Positions 45,869-56,403 of a DNA stretch of 64,000 nt are shown piece after piece (positions within the stretch are counted from its first letter, which is position 1; each line of letters starts with the position of its first letter). Origin of the DNA: Citrobacter freundii ATCC 8090 = MTCC 1658 = NBRC 12681 (GTDB taxonomy: Bacteria > Pseudomonadota > Gammaproteobacteria > Enterobacterales > Enterobacteriaceae); the NCBI RefSeq assembly GCF_011064845.1, contig NZ_CP049015.1, positions 2,790,001-2,854,000 on the forward strand. Direction: 5' to 3'. Both the position numbers and the translations under genes were made by a program. Under the pieces are notes generated by a model, which was given only the letters and a program-made list of their open reading frames with translations, was not told the origin of the DNA and did not search any database.

Positions 45869-46922
45869 CCTGCCCCGTAACCTGACCTATCGTAAAAGAG
45901 ACAGGCTTTATAGCTGGCGAAACCCGATTACCGGTCAAGAATTATCTCTTGGCCGGATCGACAGAAAGGACGCCATTTCTCAGGCCATCGAGGCCAACAA
46001 CTACATCGACCAAAATTACCTTCCGTCAGCGCTGCTTGACCGCATAAAGGAAACACCAACATTTACGGTGAAAGCGTGGCTTGAGCGCTACGAAGTAATT
46101 CTTGAGCGAAGAGAATTAAAGCCCAACACGATGAAGGTCAGGCGCAATCAGATCGCCACTATCAGTGATGAATTCGGACGTATGCCGCTATCGGCGGTCA
46201 GCACAAAGGACATATCTACTTTCCTGGAGAGTTACATACTCTGCGATAAGAAGAGCATGGCCTCCGGCCTGCGTTCGGTATTGTTGGATATTTTCAGAGA
46301 GGCGATCGTCGAGGGGCATATTGAAAGGAATCCGGCAGAGCCGACAAGAACGCCGACACCCAAAGTGAAGCGCGAGCGTCTTCTACTTGAACAGTTCGAG
46401 ATAATAAGGGATGCCGCAACCGCCCATTCCGAATGGGCTGCAAATGCTTGTGACCTGGCGCTGGTCACCGGGCAAAGAAGAGAGGACGTATCGTTGTTCA
46501 GATTCAGCGATATCAGGGATGGAAGATTGTTTGTCACGCAGGAAAAGACAGGTCACAAATTAGCGTTGCCGCTTGATTTGCGACTGGACTCTGCTGATTT
46601 GGTATTGCAGGATGTTATTGACCGTTGTCGTAAAAACAACCCGTCAGACTTCATGCTTTATTCAGCGGTGAGACGTGGCGGCAGGAAGCCAGGGCCATTA
46701 ACTCCGGACGGAATTACCCAGGCATTTTCTGATATCAGGGATTCTACAGAGTTAAAGTTTGGTCCCAACCCTCCTCCTTTCCATGAGATCAGGAGCTTGG
46801 CGAGCAGACTGTATGAAAGGGAGCGCGGAGAGGATTTCGCACAGAGACTGCTGGGGCATAAAAATTTAACAATGACCAAAAAATACCTGGACGCACGCGG
46901 TGCAGAATATGTTATGGTTTAG
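45837..46922 (+). CDS. int: Lambda-type tyrosine integrase
   Basis: A 361-residue integrase: arm-binding N-terminus, core-binding SAM-like domain and catalytic domain with R214 (TGQRRED), K237, H316-x-x-R319 (FHEIRS), H341 (LLGHKNL) and nucleophile Y350 (KKYLDARG). It lies 74 bases from attR, and its site is the sdsR terminator. It looks intact. Confidence 0.96.
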   Translation: MAKRPVRYDANLPRNLTYRKRDRLYSWRNPITGQELSLGRIDRKDAISQAIEANNYIDQNYLPSALLDRIKETPTFTVKAWLERYEVILERRELKPNTMKVRRNQIATISDEFGRMPLSAVSTKDISTFLESYILCDKKSMASGLRSVLLDIFREAIVEGHIERNPAEPTRTPTPKVKRERLLLEQFEIIRDAATAHSEWAANACDLALVTGQRREDVSLFRFSDIRDGRLFVTQEKTGHKLALPLDLRLDSADLVLQDVIDRCRKNNPSDFMLYSAVRRGGRKPGPLTPDGITQAFSDIRDSTELKFGPNPPPFHEIRSLASRLYERERGEDFAQRLLGHKNLTMTKKYLDARGAEYVMV

Positions 46923-46995
46923 ACAGGATATGGAAATTTCGAGTAATTTTCGTGGGATTACGTGATAGCACCGAAAAAACCCAACGAAAACAAGT

Positions 46996-47025
46996 ACATA
47001 AAAAGAGACCGAATACGATTCCTGT
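46996..47025. repeat. attR, 30-bp attachment core
   Basis: An exact copy of 19733-19762. Here it continues into the remaining SdsR sequence, so integration restored the SdsR 3' end. Confidence 0.95.
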
Positions 47026-47102
47026 ATTCGGTCCAGGGAAATGGCTCTTGGGAGAGAGCCGTGCGCTAAAAGTTGGCATTAATGCAGGCTAAGTTACCCT
47101 GC
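47000..47102 (-). ncRNA. sdsR: Small RNA SdsR (RyeB)
   Basis: The minus strand matches E. coli SdsR over about 103 bases: TTAGCCTGCATTAATGCC, the hairpin GGCTCTCTCCCAAGAGCC, and the terminator stem GACCGAATAC/GTATTCGGTC followed by TCTTTTT. SdsR is an abundant stationary-phase RNA that represses ompD, mutS and others. A sigma-S type -10, CTATTCT (47109-47115), lies six bases before the start. The phage core covers its last 26 bases but leaves the sequence intact. Confidence 0.95.
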
Positions 47103-47191
47103 CATTTAAGAATAGATGACAGCGCCAGGTTTTCCAGTCCGCGACTAAAGTGGCCGGAAAAAAAGGACGTTTGTTACGCATCCAAACGCAA

Positions 47192-47230
47192 AAACCGCAA
47201 GTTCTCGTGTGAGATCCTTGCGGTTTTTTA
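47192..47230 (+). terminator. Terminator of RyeA
   Basis: The stem AAACCGCAAG/CTTGCGGTTT is followed by TTTTTA. Confidence 0.85.
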
Positions 47231-47258
47231 TTGGAAATCAGAGCGCTACATCTGACAA

Positions 47259-47597
47259 TTAGCAGAGCTTTTCTGCACGCTCCACAAACGGTGCCAGGCT
47301 CATTTTTTCGCCCGGTTTCGCCGGATCATCAATCTGGATAATCTCGATCGGCTTTGCCGTGGTTTTTCCGCTCTCCATCTGCTGTCTGGCAACATCATTC
47401 AACGGGTATTGTACCAGCGTACTGGGATTGATGACATACAGCGCGTTACCCGGGCGGCAGGTCAGCATCACCTCTTCCCGATTAAACGCCCACTTATCTT
47501 TGCCAACCTCAAAACGGCTGACGGTAATGACCTGCGGCGCAGCCAGCGCGGCTCCGGAGCTTGCCAGGAGTAATAAAGAGATAATGATTTTTTTCAT
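47259..47597 (-). CDS. yebY: YebY family periplasmic protein
   Basis: A 112-residue protein with a signal peptide ([19 protein letters not shown]), then [31 protein letters not shown] as in E. coli YebY. Cysteines at positions near 49 and the C-terminus may form a disulfide. It follows copD by 20 bases, in the copper-linked copC-copD-yebY operon. Confidence 0.93.
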   Translation of the reverse strand: MKKIIISLLLLASSGAALAAPQVITVSRFEVGKDKWAFNREEVMLTCRPGNALYVINPSTLVQYPLNDVARQQMESGKTTAKPIEIIQIDDPAKPGEKMSLAPFVERAEKLC

Positions 47598-47617
47598 GCG
47601 TTTCGCCAGTCCATCAA

Positions 47618-48490
47618 TCAGAAAGGTTCAAGGGTTGCGAACAGGCTGACAATTGCCAGCACAACGGCTCCTATACCCCATTCCAGCTTGGTCATCCAAA
47701 TAAAATAGAGAGTCATGCCGCGGTTATCCTGCTGCATGCGTGGTACCAGAACATACCGATTCACCAGCGCAATCGCCACCATTAGCATGACCAGGGCACC
47801 TTTTAACAAAAGCAGCCGCCCGTAAGCCATGTGCCAGGGAACAGAAAAACCGACAATAAACAGCGCATTCATAATACCGGTAAGTAAAACACCAATAACA
47901 AAAAGATGCCCGTAGCGGGAGAAACGCATCATGGTGCTGATGGCCTGTTCTCGCCAGCGGCCATGCGCCATTCGCATACAGTAAAGTACGGGTAGCAGGC
48001 CACCGAACCAGGCGGCGGCGCATATCAGATGCAAGGCATGGTTAACCTGCTGGATTGCCCCAGTAATACCACTATGCAGCGTCGCATGCCCGACGCCAGC
48101 CAGCAAAATAAACTGCGCAATCGTCAGCATTAACAGCCGTCGCGGCATGCTACGCGGTACGATAATAACCACCACCAGAGTGACCAGCGCGAGGATAATC
48201 TGCCATAACCAGACGCCGCCAAACTGCGTTTGCAACACCGCGCCCCATACATCTGTAGAGATAACATCCCGCCAGCCTGAGCCCATTAACCCACCCTGGA
48301 TCGCCAGCATCAGCGTCGCGCTGATAAAGCTCCACGTTGCGGCATGCCGTTGCAGACGCAAAAAACGACGCATCATTAAACGACGAACCGAAACGGGAGC
48401 CAGCCATGCGCCGTAAAGCGCACAACCAAACACCAGCATCAAAGTGGTAAAATGGATAAACCGTAATGCAACCCAGGTAAATGCCAGCAT
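47618..48490 (-). CDS. copD: Copper resistance/uptake membrane protein CopD (YebZ)
   Basis: A 290-residue inner-membrane protein with about eight helices and conserved histidines in the helices ([33 protein letters not shown]). CopD is thought to pass copper across the inner membrane, working with CopC. It lies three bases after copC. Confidence 0.93.
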   Translation of the reverse strand: MLAFTWVALRFIHFTTLMLVFGCALYGAWLAPVSVRRLMMRRFLRLQRHAATWSFISATLMLAIQGGLMGSGWRDVISTDVWGAVLQTQFGGVWLWQIILALVTLVVVIIVPRSMPRRLLMLTIAQFILLAGVGHATLHSGITGAIQQVNHALHLICAAAWFGGLLPVLYCMRMAHGRWREQAISTMMRFSRYGHLFVIGVLLTGIMNALFIVGFSVPWHMAYGRLLLLKGALVMLMVAIALVNRYVLVPRMQQDNRGMTLYFIWMTKLEWGIGAVVLAIVSLFATLEPF

Positions 48491-48493
48491 CGG

Positions 48494-48868
48494 TTATTTC
48501 ACGCTAAAGGTATATTGCCCCTTCGTCTTGTGACCATCCACGGAAACAACGTGCCAGTCGACCGTATATTTTCCTGCTTCAAGTGTTTGATCAAGCGGAA
48601 CAATCAGCTGCGTTTTGTCCTGCTCACTGCGTGACGCCTTGCCCGTTTTGATCTGTTCTTTGTTTGGACCTGTCAGGGTTGCGCCGCTGAATCCCGGCTC
48701 TACGCCTTCAGAAAAATTCAGCGTCAACGCCTGAGGAGATGCCACAACCTCGGCATTAGCAGCCGGGCTTTGTTTTGTGAGGTGGGCATGCGCCAGGGCG
48801 GCGGGCGTTGCCAGCACGCTGGCGAGTACGATGAGAGCGCTGCGAAGCATAGATGCAGATGAAGCCAT
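48494..48868 (-). CDS. copC: Periplasmic copper-binding protein CopC (YobA)
   Basis: A 124-residue protein with a signal peptide ending ATPAALAHAHL; the mature N-terminal His and HAHLTKQSPA form the copper site, with further ligands in WHVVSVDGHKTKGQ. It is the first gene of the copC-copD-yebY operon. Confidence 0.93.
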   Translation of the reverse strand: MASSASMLRSALIVLASVLATPAALAHAHLTKQSPAANAEVVASPQALTLNFSEGVEPGFSGATLTGPNKEQIKTGKASRSEQDKTQLIVPLDQTLEAGKYTVDWHVVSVDGHKTKGQYTFSVK

Positions 48869-49011
48869 TTCAACTATTCCTTTTTGTTATGTCTAATCTA
48901 TAGAGAATAACCTTCTACAATGATCGAGTCGAGAATCATCATTTCGGTCTTGCCATTAATGCACACTCTTAGTAACTTTGCGCGCCGAAAGACAGAGAAA
49001 AGGAGAAGCCC

Positions 49012-49242
49012 ATGAACATCAATCTGGCCAAACTTGAGCAAGCGGAAATGGATAAGGTCAATGTTGACCTGGCCGCTGCGGGTGTAGCGTTTAAGGAGCG
49101 ATACAACATGCCGGTTGTTGCCGAAGTTGTTGAGCGTGAACAGCCCGAACATTTACGCGACTGGTTTCGCGAAAGACTCATCGCGCACCGACTGGCATCC
49201 GTTTCCCTTTCACGTTTACCTTACGAGCCTAAAGTTAAATAA
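49012..49242 (+). CDS. holE: DNA polymerase III theta subunit
   Basis: A 76-residue subunit that binds the epsilon proofreading subunit of Pol III. It matches E. coli HolE through [21 protein letters not shown] and [17 protein letters not shown] precedes the ATG. It is monocistronic and divergent from the copC operon. Confidence 0.95.
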   Translation: MNINLAKLEQAEMDKVNVDLAAAGVAFKERYNMPVVAEVVEREQPEHLRDWFRERLIAHRLASVSLSRLPYEPKVK

Positions 49243-49348
49243 AACTTATACTACGTTACGATTCCTTACATGATGGCTGCTACAGTATAAGTATATTCTT
49301 AATCTATACTTTCAGGATGATTGTAGACACTATGAAAAGGAAATCATT

Positions 49349-50005
49349 ATGTCACACTGGAAAATCGCAGCAGCGCAGTACGAACCTCTTCACACCTCAG
49401 TTACCGAGCATGTCGCACATCACCTGCAATTCATTCAGGCAGCCGCCCAATGCCAATGTGAATTGCTGGTCTTTCCTTCCCTCTCCTTGTTAGGTTGTGT
49501 TGATGAACATGACGCGCTTCCTGCCCCGCCCGATGAAGCGCTGTTAGAACCTCTCGCCCATGCCGCCGTGACTTATCGTATGACAATCATTGCGGGACTA
49601 CCGGTGGAACATAACAACCGGTTCGTAAAAGGCATCGCGCTCTTTTCTCCCTGGATGACCTCGCCCTTAACGTTTCATCAAAGTCACGGAGCCTGTATCG
49701 CCAGACAGCAAAATGCCATTAGCGTAGTGGATAGCCAACCGGAAGGAATCGATATCGACCCGGCTTACTCCCTGTTCACGAGCAGTCAGTCCATTAGCGA
49801 ACCCGAATTGCTCTCCTCCACATCTCGTCTACAGAGTTTCTCGCATAAGTTTGCCATAGCTGTATTAATGGCCAACGCGCGTGGCAGCAGCGCGTTATGG
49901 GATGAGCGAGGCCGATTGATTGTTCGCGCAGACAGCGGTTCTTTGCTGTTAACCGGTCAACGCACGCCACGGGGTTGGCAAGGTGATATCATTCCATTAC
50001 GCTAG
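49349..50005 (+). CDS. yobB: YobB, carbon-nitrogen hydrolase family protein
   Basis: A 218-residue nitrilase-like fold protein (WKIAAAQYEPLHTSVTEHVAHHLQFIQAA..., LLVFPSLSLLGC). The usual catalytic E-K-C triad is incomplete: the Glu of FPE is replaced (FPS) and the lysine/cysteine regions are weak. Catalysis is therefore doubtful. It matches E. coli YobB in length and position before exoX. Confidence 0.85.
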   Translation: MSHWKIAAAQYEPLHTSVTEHVAHHLQFIQAAAQCQCELLVFPSLSLLGCVDEHDALPAPPDEALLEPLAHAAVTYRMTIIAGLPVEHNNRFVKGIALFSPWMTSPLTFHQSHGACIARQQNAISVVDSQPEGIDIDPAYSLFTSSQSISEPELLSSTSRLQSFSHKFAIAVLMANARGSSALWDERGRLIVRADSGSLLLTGQRTPRGWQGDIIPLR

Positions 50006-50028
50006 TCGTTTTGGGTCAGGAGCATGGC

Positions 50029-50691
50029 ATGTTGCGCATAATAGATACAGAAACCTGTGGTCTACAGGGAGGCATTGTTGAAATTGCTTCTGTCGATGTG
50101 GTTGACGGAAAAATAGTCAACCCAATGAGCCACCTGGTACGCCCTGACCGCCCCATCAGCCCACAGGCGATGGCTATCCATCGCATTACTGAAGCAATGG
50201 TGGCCGATAAGCCGTGGATTGAAGACATCATCCCGCAGTATTACGGCAGCGAGTGGTACGTGGCGCACAATGCCAGCTTTGACCGCCGCGTATTACCCGA
50301 TATGCCCGGAGAGTGGATTTGCACCATGAAGCTCTCCCGTCGTTTGTGGCCGGGGATCAAATACAGCAACATGGCGCTGTATAAATCGCGCAAGCTGAGC
50401 GTACAGACGCCAGCGGGTCTCCACCATCACCGCGCCCTGTACGACTGCTACATCACTGCTGCACTCCTGATCGACATCATGCAGACGTCAGGCTGGACAG
50501 CCGATCAAATGGTCGATATTACCGGCCGTCCCGCGTTACTCACTACTTTCACTTTTGGTAAGTACCGCGGAAAACCGGTATCAGAAGTGGCTGAACGCGA
50601 TCCGGGCTATCTGCGCTGGTTATTTAATAACCTTGATAATATGAGCCCGGAACTGCGATTAACGCTAAAACACTATTTGGATCACGCCTGA
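50029..50691 (+). CDS. exoX: DnaQ-family exonuclease X
   Basis: A 3'-5' DNA exonuclease used in mismatch and UV repair. It starts at the ATG before [14 protein letters not shown], giving 220 residues; AGGAG lies six bases upstream. DEDDh residues: D/E in IDTET, D in [11 protein letters not shown] and D in [10 protein letters not shown]. The 3' end overlaps the convergent ptrB end by 10 bases. Confidence 0.95.
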   Translation: MLRIIDTETCGLQGGIVEIASVDVVDGKIVNPMSHLVRPDRPISPQAMAIHRITEAMVADKPWIEDIIPQYYGSEWYVAHNASFDRRVLPDMPGEWICTMKLSRRLWPGIKYSNMALYKSRKLSVQTPAGLHHHRALYDCYITAALLIDIMQTSGWTADQMVDITGRPALLTTFTFGKYRGKPVSEVAERDPGYLRWLFNNLDNMSPELRLTLKHYLDHA

Positions 50692-52736
50692 GCAGGCAGT
50701 GTTCCCTGCGCCAGTCCAATCAAAAAAGCGTACTCAAGAGCCACACCTTCGTAAGATTTAAAACGCCCGGATTTACCGCCGTGTCCGGAATCCATATCCG
50801 TGCAAAGTAGCAGCAAACGATCGTCCGTTTTCAGCTCACGCAGTTTTGCCACCCATTTTGCTGGTTCCCAGTATTGCACCTGGGAATCGTGTAATCCCGT
50901 CGTGACCAGCAGATGCGGATACGCCTGCGCGGTTACATTGTCATACGGACTGTAGCTTTTCATATAGGTGTAATACTCTTCGTCCTGCGGATTACCCCAC
51001 TCTTCAAACTCACCGGTCGTCAGGGGAATTGATTCATCCAGCATTGTGGTCAGCACATCGACAAACGGCACCTGAGCAATAACACCATGGAAGCGTTCCG
51101 GGCGCTCATTAATGGCGACGCCCATTAACATGCCCCCGGCGCTTCCTCCCATGCCATAACATAACTCAGGCGCGCCATAGCCCATTTTTAGCAGCGCATC
51201 ACAGACGTCGAGGTAATCATTAAAAGTATTTTTCTTGCGCAGAAACTTACCGTCCTCGTACCACTGTTGTCCTAATTCACCACCGCCACGCACATGGGCA
51301 ATGGCGTAAACAAAGCCGCGATCCAGTAAGCTTAAACGGCTGCTGCTGAAATCGGCATCCATGCTGGCGCCATATGAGCCATAGCCATAAACCAGTAACG
51401 GATTTTTTCCTTTCAGGAAATACTTTTGATGATAAACCAGCGAAACCGGAACCTCGGTGCCATCACGTGCCGTTATCCATACGTGTTCGCTACGGTAATT
51501 CGCCGCATCAAATCCGGGGACCTCCGTCTGCTTAAGCACACGACGTTCCCCGGTGTCCATATCCAGTTCAAACAATGTGTCCGGGGTAGTCATGGAGGAA
51601 TAGCCATAGCGCAGGCGCGATGTCTCCGGCTCTGGATTATAGGCAAGCCAGGTCACATATGCCGGATCGTCAAAGGCGATCCCGACCACTTCGCGCGTTT
51701 TACGATTAATCTGCCGCAAGCTGGTTAAGCCCCGCTGACGCTCTTCTACCACCAGCCAGTCGGTGAATAACGTAAAGCCCTCCAGCATCACGTTGTCACG
51801 CGGTGGGATCAGCATCTCCCAGGCTTGCTCATCACGAACACGGGTACGGTACAGGCCGAAATTTTTCCCCTGACGGTTGGAGCGCAGATAAAAGTTGTGC
51901 TGATAGTGATCGAGACTGTATTCGTGGTCTTTGCGTCGCGCTAAAAAGACCAACGGTTCGGCATCTGCCAGTTCTGCATCAAGCAACAAAACTTCACTGG
52001 TGGTCGCACTGGCAATGTGGATAATCACATAATGCAATGATGTGGTTTTATGCAGACTGACATAAAACATGTCATCGGCTTCTTCATACACCAGCTCATC
52101 CAGTGACGATGGCGAACCGACTGTATGTCGCCAGACCTGATACGGCAATAACGTCGTTTCGTGCTTGCGCACGTAATAGAAAGTCTGAGAATCATTCGCC
52201 CATACGAGATCCGCTTCGACGTTTTCCAGCACTTCCGGATACCAGTTGCCGCTTTGCAGGTTGCGAAAACGCACGCCATATTGCCGGCGAGAGAGATAAT
52301 CTTCGGCCAGTGCCATGATGGTGTTATCCGGTGATATCGCCAGTCCTCCCAGCGTATAAAACTCGCTGTGTGCCGCGCGCTGGTTCCCATCCAACAAAGT
52401 GTCCCAATCATCCCACTCTTCACTGAAGGCAGACTGACGCTGATAAATGGCATATTCGCACCCCGGTTCATAAATATGCCGGTAGCGATAACCATTCTTA
52501 ACATAGGGGGCAGAAGCATCCTGAGGCGGGATACGGTCGATAATCTCTTTCAGGACGCGATCCTGCAAAGCCTGCTGCGAGGCCATAACCTGACGGCCAT
52601 ACGCATTTTCTTGTTGCAGATAATCCAGCACTTCTGGCTGCGAGCGAGTGTCATCTCGCAACCAGTAATAATTATCAACACGAGTATCGCCATGCTGCGT
52701 CATGGCGTGGGGAATACGAGAAGCTTTTGGTAGCAT
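50682..52736 (-). CDS. ptrB: Oligopeptidase B
   Basis: A 684-residue serine peptidase of the prolyl oligopeptidase family, cutting peptides after Lys/Arg. An N-terminal beta-propeller is followed by the alpha/beta-hydrolase domain with nucleophile [10 protein letters not shown], an aspartate in [10 protein letters not shown] and histidine in [10 protein letters not shown]. The start is placed at the ATG before [11 protein letters not shown] as in E. coli; an ATG eight codons upstream is also in frame. Confidence 0.95.
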   Translation of the reverse strand: MLPKASRIPHAMTQHGDTRVDNYYWLRDDTRSQPEVLDYLQQENAYGRQVMASQQALQDRVLKEIIDRIPPQDASAPYVKNGYRYRHIYEPGCEYAIYQRQSAFSEEWDDWDTLLDGNQRAAHSEFYTLGGLAISPDNTIMALAEDYLSRRQYGVRFRNLQSGNWYPEVLENVEADLVWANDSQTFYYVRKHETTLLPYQVWRHTVGSPSSLDELVYEEADDMFYVSLHKTTSLHYVIIHIASATTSEVLLLDAELADAEPLVFLARRKDHEYSLDHYQHNFYLRSNRQGKNFGLYRTRVRDEQAWEMLIPPRDNVMLEGFTLFTDWLVVEERQRGLTSLRQINRKTREVVGIAFDDPAYVTWLAYNPEPETSRLRYGYSSMTTPDTLFELDMDTGERRVLKQTEVPGFDAANYRSEHVWITARDGTEVPVSLVYHQKYFLKGKNPLLVYGYGSYGASMDADFSSSRLSLLDRGFVYAIAHVRGGGELGQQWYEDGKFLRKKNTFNDYLDVCDALLKMGYGAPELCYGMGGSAGGMLMGVAINERPERFHGVIAQVPFVDVLTTMLDESIPLTTGEFEEWGNPQDEEYYTYMKSYSPYDNVTAQAYPHLLVTTGLHDSQVQYWEPAKWVAKLRELKTDDRLLLLCTDMDSGHGGKSGRFKSYEGVALEYAFLIGLAQGTLPAQA

Positions 52737-52822
52737 GTCATTGTTCTTTTGCTTAAACATCCTATAAGGGTGGCAAAAGACAGCAATGATGCAAGCGAAA
52801 CATGCGCCTTAGCGGTAAGTAA

Positions 52823-53482
52823 TTAACCCGGTAACGCCTGTTTTTGTTCCTTGAGATCCTGTTCAATGCCTTCACGAACATCCTGCGGGATCTTCAACGC
52901 ATCGCCCAGCGCATTGAGATAACTACGTTCCATAAAGTGGTCGATATCAATCGCCGCACAGCTCAGGAAGTAAATTTCTAGCGCTTCTTCTTCGTTACGG
53001 ATCCCATGCGCCAGTCGTTGAGGGTCTAACGGTTGTTCGATGGCGCGTTCAATCAGAACGCGGCCCTGCTCTTCCACGCCCGCTTCACGGAGCTGCTGCT
53101 CAATGGCGCTACGTTCTTTGGCATCAATATGGCCATCGCTTTTCGCCGCAAAAACCAGCGCCAGAATCAGACGTTCAGTTCGCTCATCCAGCGGTGAGCT
53201 TTGTGCGCCAAACTGCGGCTCATCCTGATGCGCTGCGCGAATTTTATCCTTGTACTTGTTCCATAACACAGTCCCGGCAACCGCGCCGCCGCCCACCAGA
53301 AGCGCGCTGGTACCGTATTTACTCAGTAATTTACGAGAAGATTTGTTGGCAACCAGTAATCCTGCCAGACCGCCTAACGCGCCTGGAACGAGAAGTTTAC
53401 TCAGCCCTTGCTCGCCAGAAGATGACGCGGAGGAAGCTTTTTGCCCAAGAAGAGATTGTAGTTGATTTAGCCAGTTAGCCAT
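52823..53482 (-). CDS. yebE: YebE, DUF533 inner-membrane protein
   Basis: A 219-residue protein: hydrophilic N-terminus ([15 protein letters not shown]), a short hydrophobic hinge ([33 protein letters not shown]) and a C-terminal TerB-like domain ([21 protein letters not shown]). E. coli yebE is induced by the Cpx response. The ATG at 53482 has GAGGGG five bases upstream. Confidence 0.92.
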   Translation of the reverse strand: MANWLNQLQSLLGQKASSASSSGEQGLSKLLVPGALGGLAGLLVANKSSRKLLSKYGTSALLVGGGAVAGTVLWNKYKDKIRAAHQDEPQFGAQSSPLDERTERLILALVFAAKSDGHIDAKERSAIEQQLREAGVEEQGRVLIERAIEQPLDPQRLAHGIRNEEEALEIYFLSCAAIDIDHFMERSYLNALGDALKIPQDVREGIEQDLKEQKQALPG

Positions 53483-53576
53483 TTTGCCCCTCAAGTACAG
53501 ACGAATAATCATCAAAGCGTACCCGAGGGGATGTCAGGAAGTGTTCAGGTCATCAAAAGATGTGCAAATACCTCCG

Positions 53577-53939
53577 TTACTGCGGCTGATACTCCGCTGT
53601 TCCGGCTTTGCAGTCGACTTTTACCTGATAGTGAATATCCGCACTTTTACCGCGAACCGTCAGGGGAACTGACCATTTCCCGTCTTTGCCCGTAATATCG
53701 GGCGTGTTTACCCAGGCGACAGGATCGGCTTGCCCGACGCGCTTTTGATCGTCAGCCCAGCGCGCGATGCGATTTTGTTGATAATCACGTTTCACGCTCG
53801 CCGCAATACCGTTAGCGTCCAGTCCCTCACACTTGGGAAACTGGACGTTTTTGCTTTCCATATTTGCCGCAAATACAGATACGCTGGCAGACAGCAGCAG
53901 CAGCAGCAGCAGGCTCAATAACGTTCTTTTTTTATACAT
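53577..53939 (-). CDS. yebF: Extracellular protein YebF
   Basis: A 120-residue protein exported to the periplasm and then to the medium in E. coli; it also resembles colicin M immunity proteins. The signal peptide ([10 protein letters not shown]...SVFA) contains a run of seven leucines encoded by seven CTG triplets. The mature part ([20 protein letters not shown]...) is conserved with two cysteines. Confidence 0.93.
   Translation of the reverse strand: MYKKRTLLSLLLLLLLSASVSVFAANMESKNVQFPKCEGLDANGIAASVKRDYQQNRIARWADDQKRVGQADPVAWVNTPDITGKDGKWSVPLTVRGKSADIHYQVKVDCKAGTAEYQPQ
53892..53912. repeat. CTG/CAG trinucleotide repeat, 7 units
   Basis: A perfect (CAG)7 on the plus strand, coding for the leucine run of the YebF signal peptide. 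It is a possible slippage site. Confidence 0.95.
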
Positions 53940-54060
53940 TCTTTTCTCCTTAATCTCCCCTTCGTCATTCAGATTGCCTGTAGCAACGTGAAATAACGTC
54001 AGGGATTGCACAATGATTCAGGGAAAAGCATGGTACAAAACGTCAGGAGCGCAAGTCGTT

Positions 54061-54351
54061 TCAGGCAGCCTGAGTATCATCCCCAGCGTGCGCATCGTTT
54101 TCGACAGCCTGCGGCGAAGGCAGCTTGCCATTTTTCAGAATGGCGCTCAGCACATCTTTTTGCTCAGCCAGCCACAGGGAAAGCGCTTCGCGCTGCTCGT
54201 CTTCAAGCGCTACCGGCGATTGCTCCAGCCATGTGTCGAGCAGATCTGCTGTATCCAGCATTTTGTCATACGCATCGGCTTCCTTTTTGCTGGTAAACGA
54301 CATTTTTTCCTCACCTTCCCGAATGACTACGTATTTAACTTCAACCGCCAT
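54061..54351 (-). CDS. yebG: SOS-induced protein YebG
   Basis: A 96-residue DNA-damage-inducible protein of unknown activity, with MAVEVKYVVIREGEEKMSFTS at the N-terminus as in E. coli. A LexA box lies 21 bases upstream of the start. Confidence 0.95.
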   Translation of the reverse strand: MAVEVKYVVIREGEEKMSFTSKKEADAYDKMLDTADLLDTWLEQSPVALEDEQREALSLWLAEQKDVLSAILKNGKLPSPQAVENDAHAGDDTQAA

Positions 54352-54371
54352 TTTGCAGCCTCTTAAATTAC

Positions 54372-54387
54372 CTGTATTTATGTACAG
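54372..54387 (-). promoter_or_regulatory. LexA operator of yebG
   Basis: CTGTATTTATGTACAG (plus-strand reading) is a near-consensus SOS box. Confidence 0.93.
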
Positions 54388-54482
54388 TATATTCTTTTTA
54401 AGCCCTGAAATCAACCTGGTAATAAAGACAGACGCAAACGTTTTCGTATATACTGCGCCCAGATAAAACAGGGGATTAATTT

Positions 54483-55661
54483 ATGACGTTATTAGGCACA
54501 GCGCTGCGTCCAGCAGCAACGCGAGTGATGTTATTAGGTTCGGGAGAACTGGGTAAAGAAGTAGCAATTGAATGTCAACGCTTGGGTGTGGAAGTCATTG
54601 CCGTGGATCGTTACCCCGACGCGCCAGCCATGCACGTTGCCCATCGCTCATACGTTATCAACATGCTGGATGGCGAAGCATTACGCCAGCTCGTCGAGCG
54701 TGAAAAACCACATTATATCGTGCCGGAAATTGAGGCGATCGCCACGGATATGCTGGTAAAACTGGAGCAGGAAGGCCAGCGTGTTGTGCCATGTGCAAGA
54801 GCAACGCAACTGACCATGAACCGGGAAGGAATCCGTCGCCTCGCCGCCGAAGAATTGTCTCTACCGACCTCTTCTTACCGCTTTGCTGACAGTGAAGTCC
54901 GCTTTCGCGAAGCCGTCGCTGAAATCGGCTACCCTTGCATCGTGAAACCGGTAATGAGTTCATCCGGTAAAGGACAAAGCTTTATCCGTTCAGCCGATCA
55001 GCTCGCTGCAGCCTGGGACTATGCTCAACAGGGCGGTCGGGCTGGTGCCGGACGCGTTATCGTCGAAGGCGTAGTGAATTTTGATTTTGAAATCACCCTG
55101 CTAAGCGTTAGCGCCGTTGATGGCGTGCATTTCTGCGCGCCGGTTGGACATCGACAGGAAGATGGCGATTATCGCGAGTCCTGGCAGCCGCAACAGATGA
55201 GTGAACTGGCGCTGGCGCGCGCGCAGGAGATTGCCCGCAAGGTGGTTCTGGCGCTGGGTGGTCACGGACTGTTTGGCGTGGAGCTGTTTGTCTGCGGTGA
55301 TGAGGTGATTTTCAGCGAAGTCTCCCCTCGCCCTCACGACACGGGTATGGTGACCTTAATTTCGCAGGATCTGTCTGAGTTTGCCCTGCACGTACGTGCA
55401 TTTCTCGGTCTGCCCGTTGGCGAAATCCGCCAGTATGGGCCTTCTGCTTCCGCTGTTATTCTGCCGCAACTTACCAGTCAGAATATCACGTTTGATAACG
55501 TGCAGGCCGCTGTAGGTGCGGGTATGCAAGTTAGGTTCTTTGGCAAACCGGAAATCGACGGGAGCCGTCGTCTGGGCGTTGTGCTGGCCACAGCACAGAG
55601 CATTGAAGATGCGGTGATACGCGCGAAAGACGCGGCCGCACAGGTGAAAGTTACTGGATAA
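54483..55661 (+). CDS. purT: Formate-dependent GAR transformylase PurT
   Basis: A 392-residue ATP-grasp enzyme that makes formyl-GAR from GAR, formate and ATP in purine synthesis. N-terminal [20 protein letters not shown]-grasp lid [14 protein letters not shown], and metal/phosphate site [26 protein letters not shown] are visible. It is followed by two terminator hairpins. Confidence 0.97.
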   Translation: MTLLGTALRPAATRVMLLGSGELGKEVAIECQRLGVEVIAVDRYPDAPAMHVAHRSYVINMLDGEALRQLVEREKPHYIVPEIEAIATDMLVKLEQEGQRVVPCARATQLTMNREGIRRLAAEELSLPTSSYRFADSEVRFREAVAEIGYPCIVKPVMSSSGKGQSFIRSADQLAAAWDYAQQGGRAGAGRVIVEGVVNFDFEITLLSVSAVDGVHFCAPVGHRQEDGDYRESWQPQQMSELALARAQEIARKVVLALGGHGLFGVELFVCGDEVIFSEVSPRPHDTGMVTLISQDLSEFALHVRAFLGLPVGEIRQYGPSASAVILPQLTSQNITFDNVQAAVGAGMQVRFFGKPEIDGSRRLGVVLATAQSIEDAVIRAKDAAAQVKVTG

Positions 55662-55722
55662 AAAAACGGGCCGAATGGCCCGTTACAGATTCGATGCCCG
55701 GTAGTGATTACCGGGCATTTTG
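55661..55722. terminator. Two tandem terminators between purT and eda
   Basis: ACGGGCC/GGCCCGT at 55666-55683 after six A bases, and ATGCCCGGTA/TTACCGGGCAT at 55694-55718 followed by TTT. They serve the convergent purT and eda transcripts. Confidence 0.88.
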
Positions 55723-55727
55723 CACAA

Positions 55728-56369
55728 TTATTGCTTCGCGCCTTCAACAGCCTCACGAGCCAGTTTGGTAATGCGATCGTAATCACCTGCTTCCAGCGCA
55801 TCTGCCGGAACCAGCCAGGAACCGCCGATGCATAGCACGCTTTTCAGTGCCAGGTAGTCGCGGTAATTCGCTGGAGAGATACCACCGGTTGGGCAGAAAC
55901 GGACCTGTGAGAACGGACCCGCAATCGCCTGCAGCGCTTTAGTACCGCCATTTGCTTCAGCAGGGAAGAATTTGAACTCTTTCAAACCGTAGTCCATACC
56001 CAGCATCAGTTCAGATACGGTGCTGATACCAGGGATCAGCGGAATAGTGCCTTCAGTTGCGGCTTTCAGCAACGGCTCGGTCAGACCCGGACTGATAGCA
56101 AACTGTGCACCGGCTTCGGTAACTTCAGCTAGCTGTTGTGGATTCAGTACAGTACCTGCACCAACGATAGCGTCCGGAACTTCTTTTGCGATCGCGCGAA
56201 TGGCATCCATCGCACATGCGGTACGTAGGGTCACTTCCAGAACGCGCACGCCGCCTGCAACCAGCGCTTTTGCCATCGGCACTGCGTGTTCCAGTTTATT
56301 AACCACGATAACCGGTACAACCGGGCCAGTGGTCAGGATTGCTTCTGCACTTGTCTTCCAGTTTTTCAT
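55728..56369 (-). CDS. eda: KDPG/KHG aldolase Eda
   Basis: The last enzyme of the Entner-Doudoroff pathway, splitting KDPG into pyruvate and glyceraldehyde 3-phosphate. The 213-residue protein has the Schiff-base lysine in [14 protein letters not shown] and the catalytic Glu in RVLEVTLRT. It starts at the ATG before [11 protein letters not shown]. It is 34 bases after edd, in one operon. Confidence 0.97.
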   Translation of the reverse strand: MKNWKTSAEAILTTGPVVPVIVVNKLEHAVPMAKALVAGGVRVLEVTLRTACAMDAIRAIAKEVPDAIVGAGTVLNPQQLAEVTEAGAQFAISPGLTEPLLKAATEGTIPLIPGISTVSELMLGMDYGLKEFKFFPAEANGGTKALQAIAGPFSQVRFCPTGGISPANYRDYLALKSVLCIGGSWLVPADALEAGDYDRITKLAREAVEGAKQ

Positions 56370-56403
56370 CAGAGTTTTCTCTCGCCTGATTACAAAATAA
56401 GTC

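Larger units (their letters stand above)
47000..47230 (+). ncRNA. ryeA: Antisense RNA RyeA (SraC), 5' part separated by the prophage
   Basis: RyeA runs opposite to SdsR and pairs with it. The body and the strong terminator (47192-47230) are right of attR, while the native 5' end and promoter should lie left of attL. If RyeA is made, it must start from phage sequence between int and attR. The left boundary given is only the start of the preserved body. Confidence 0.65.
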
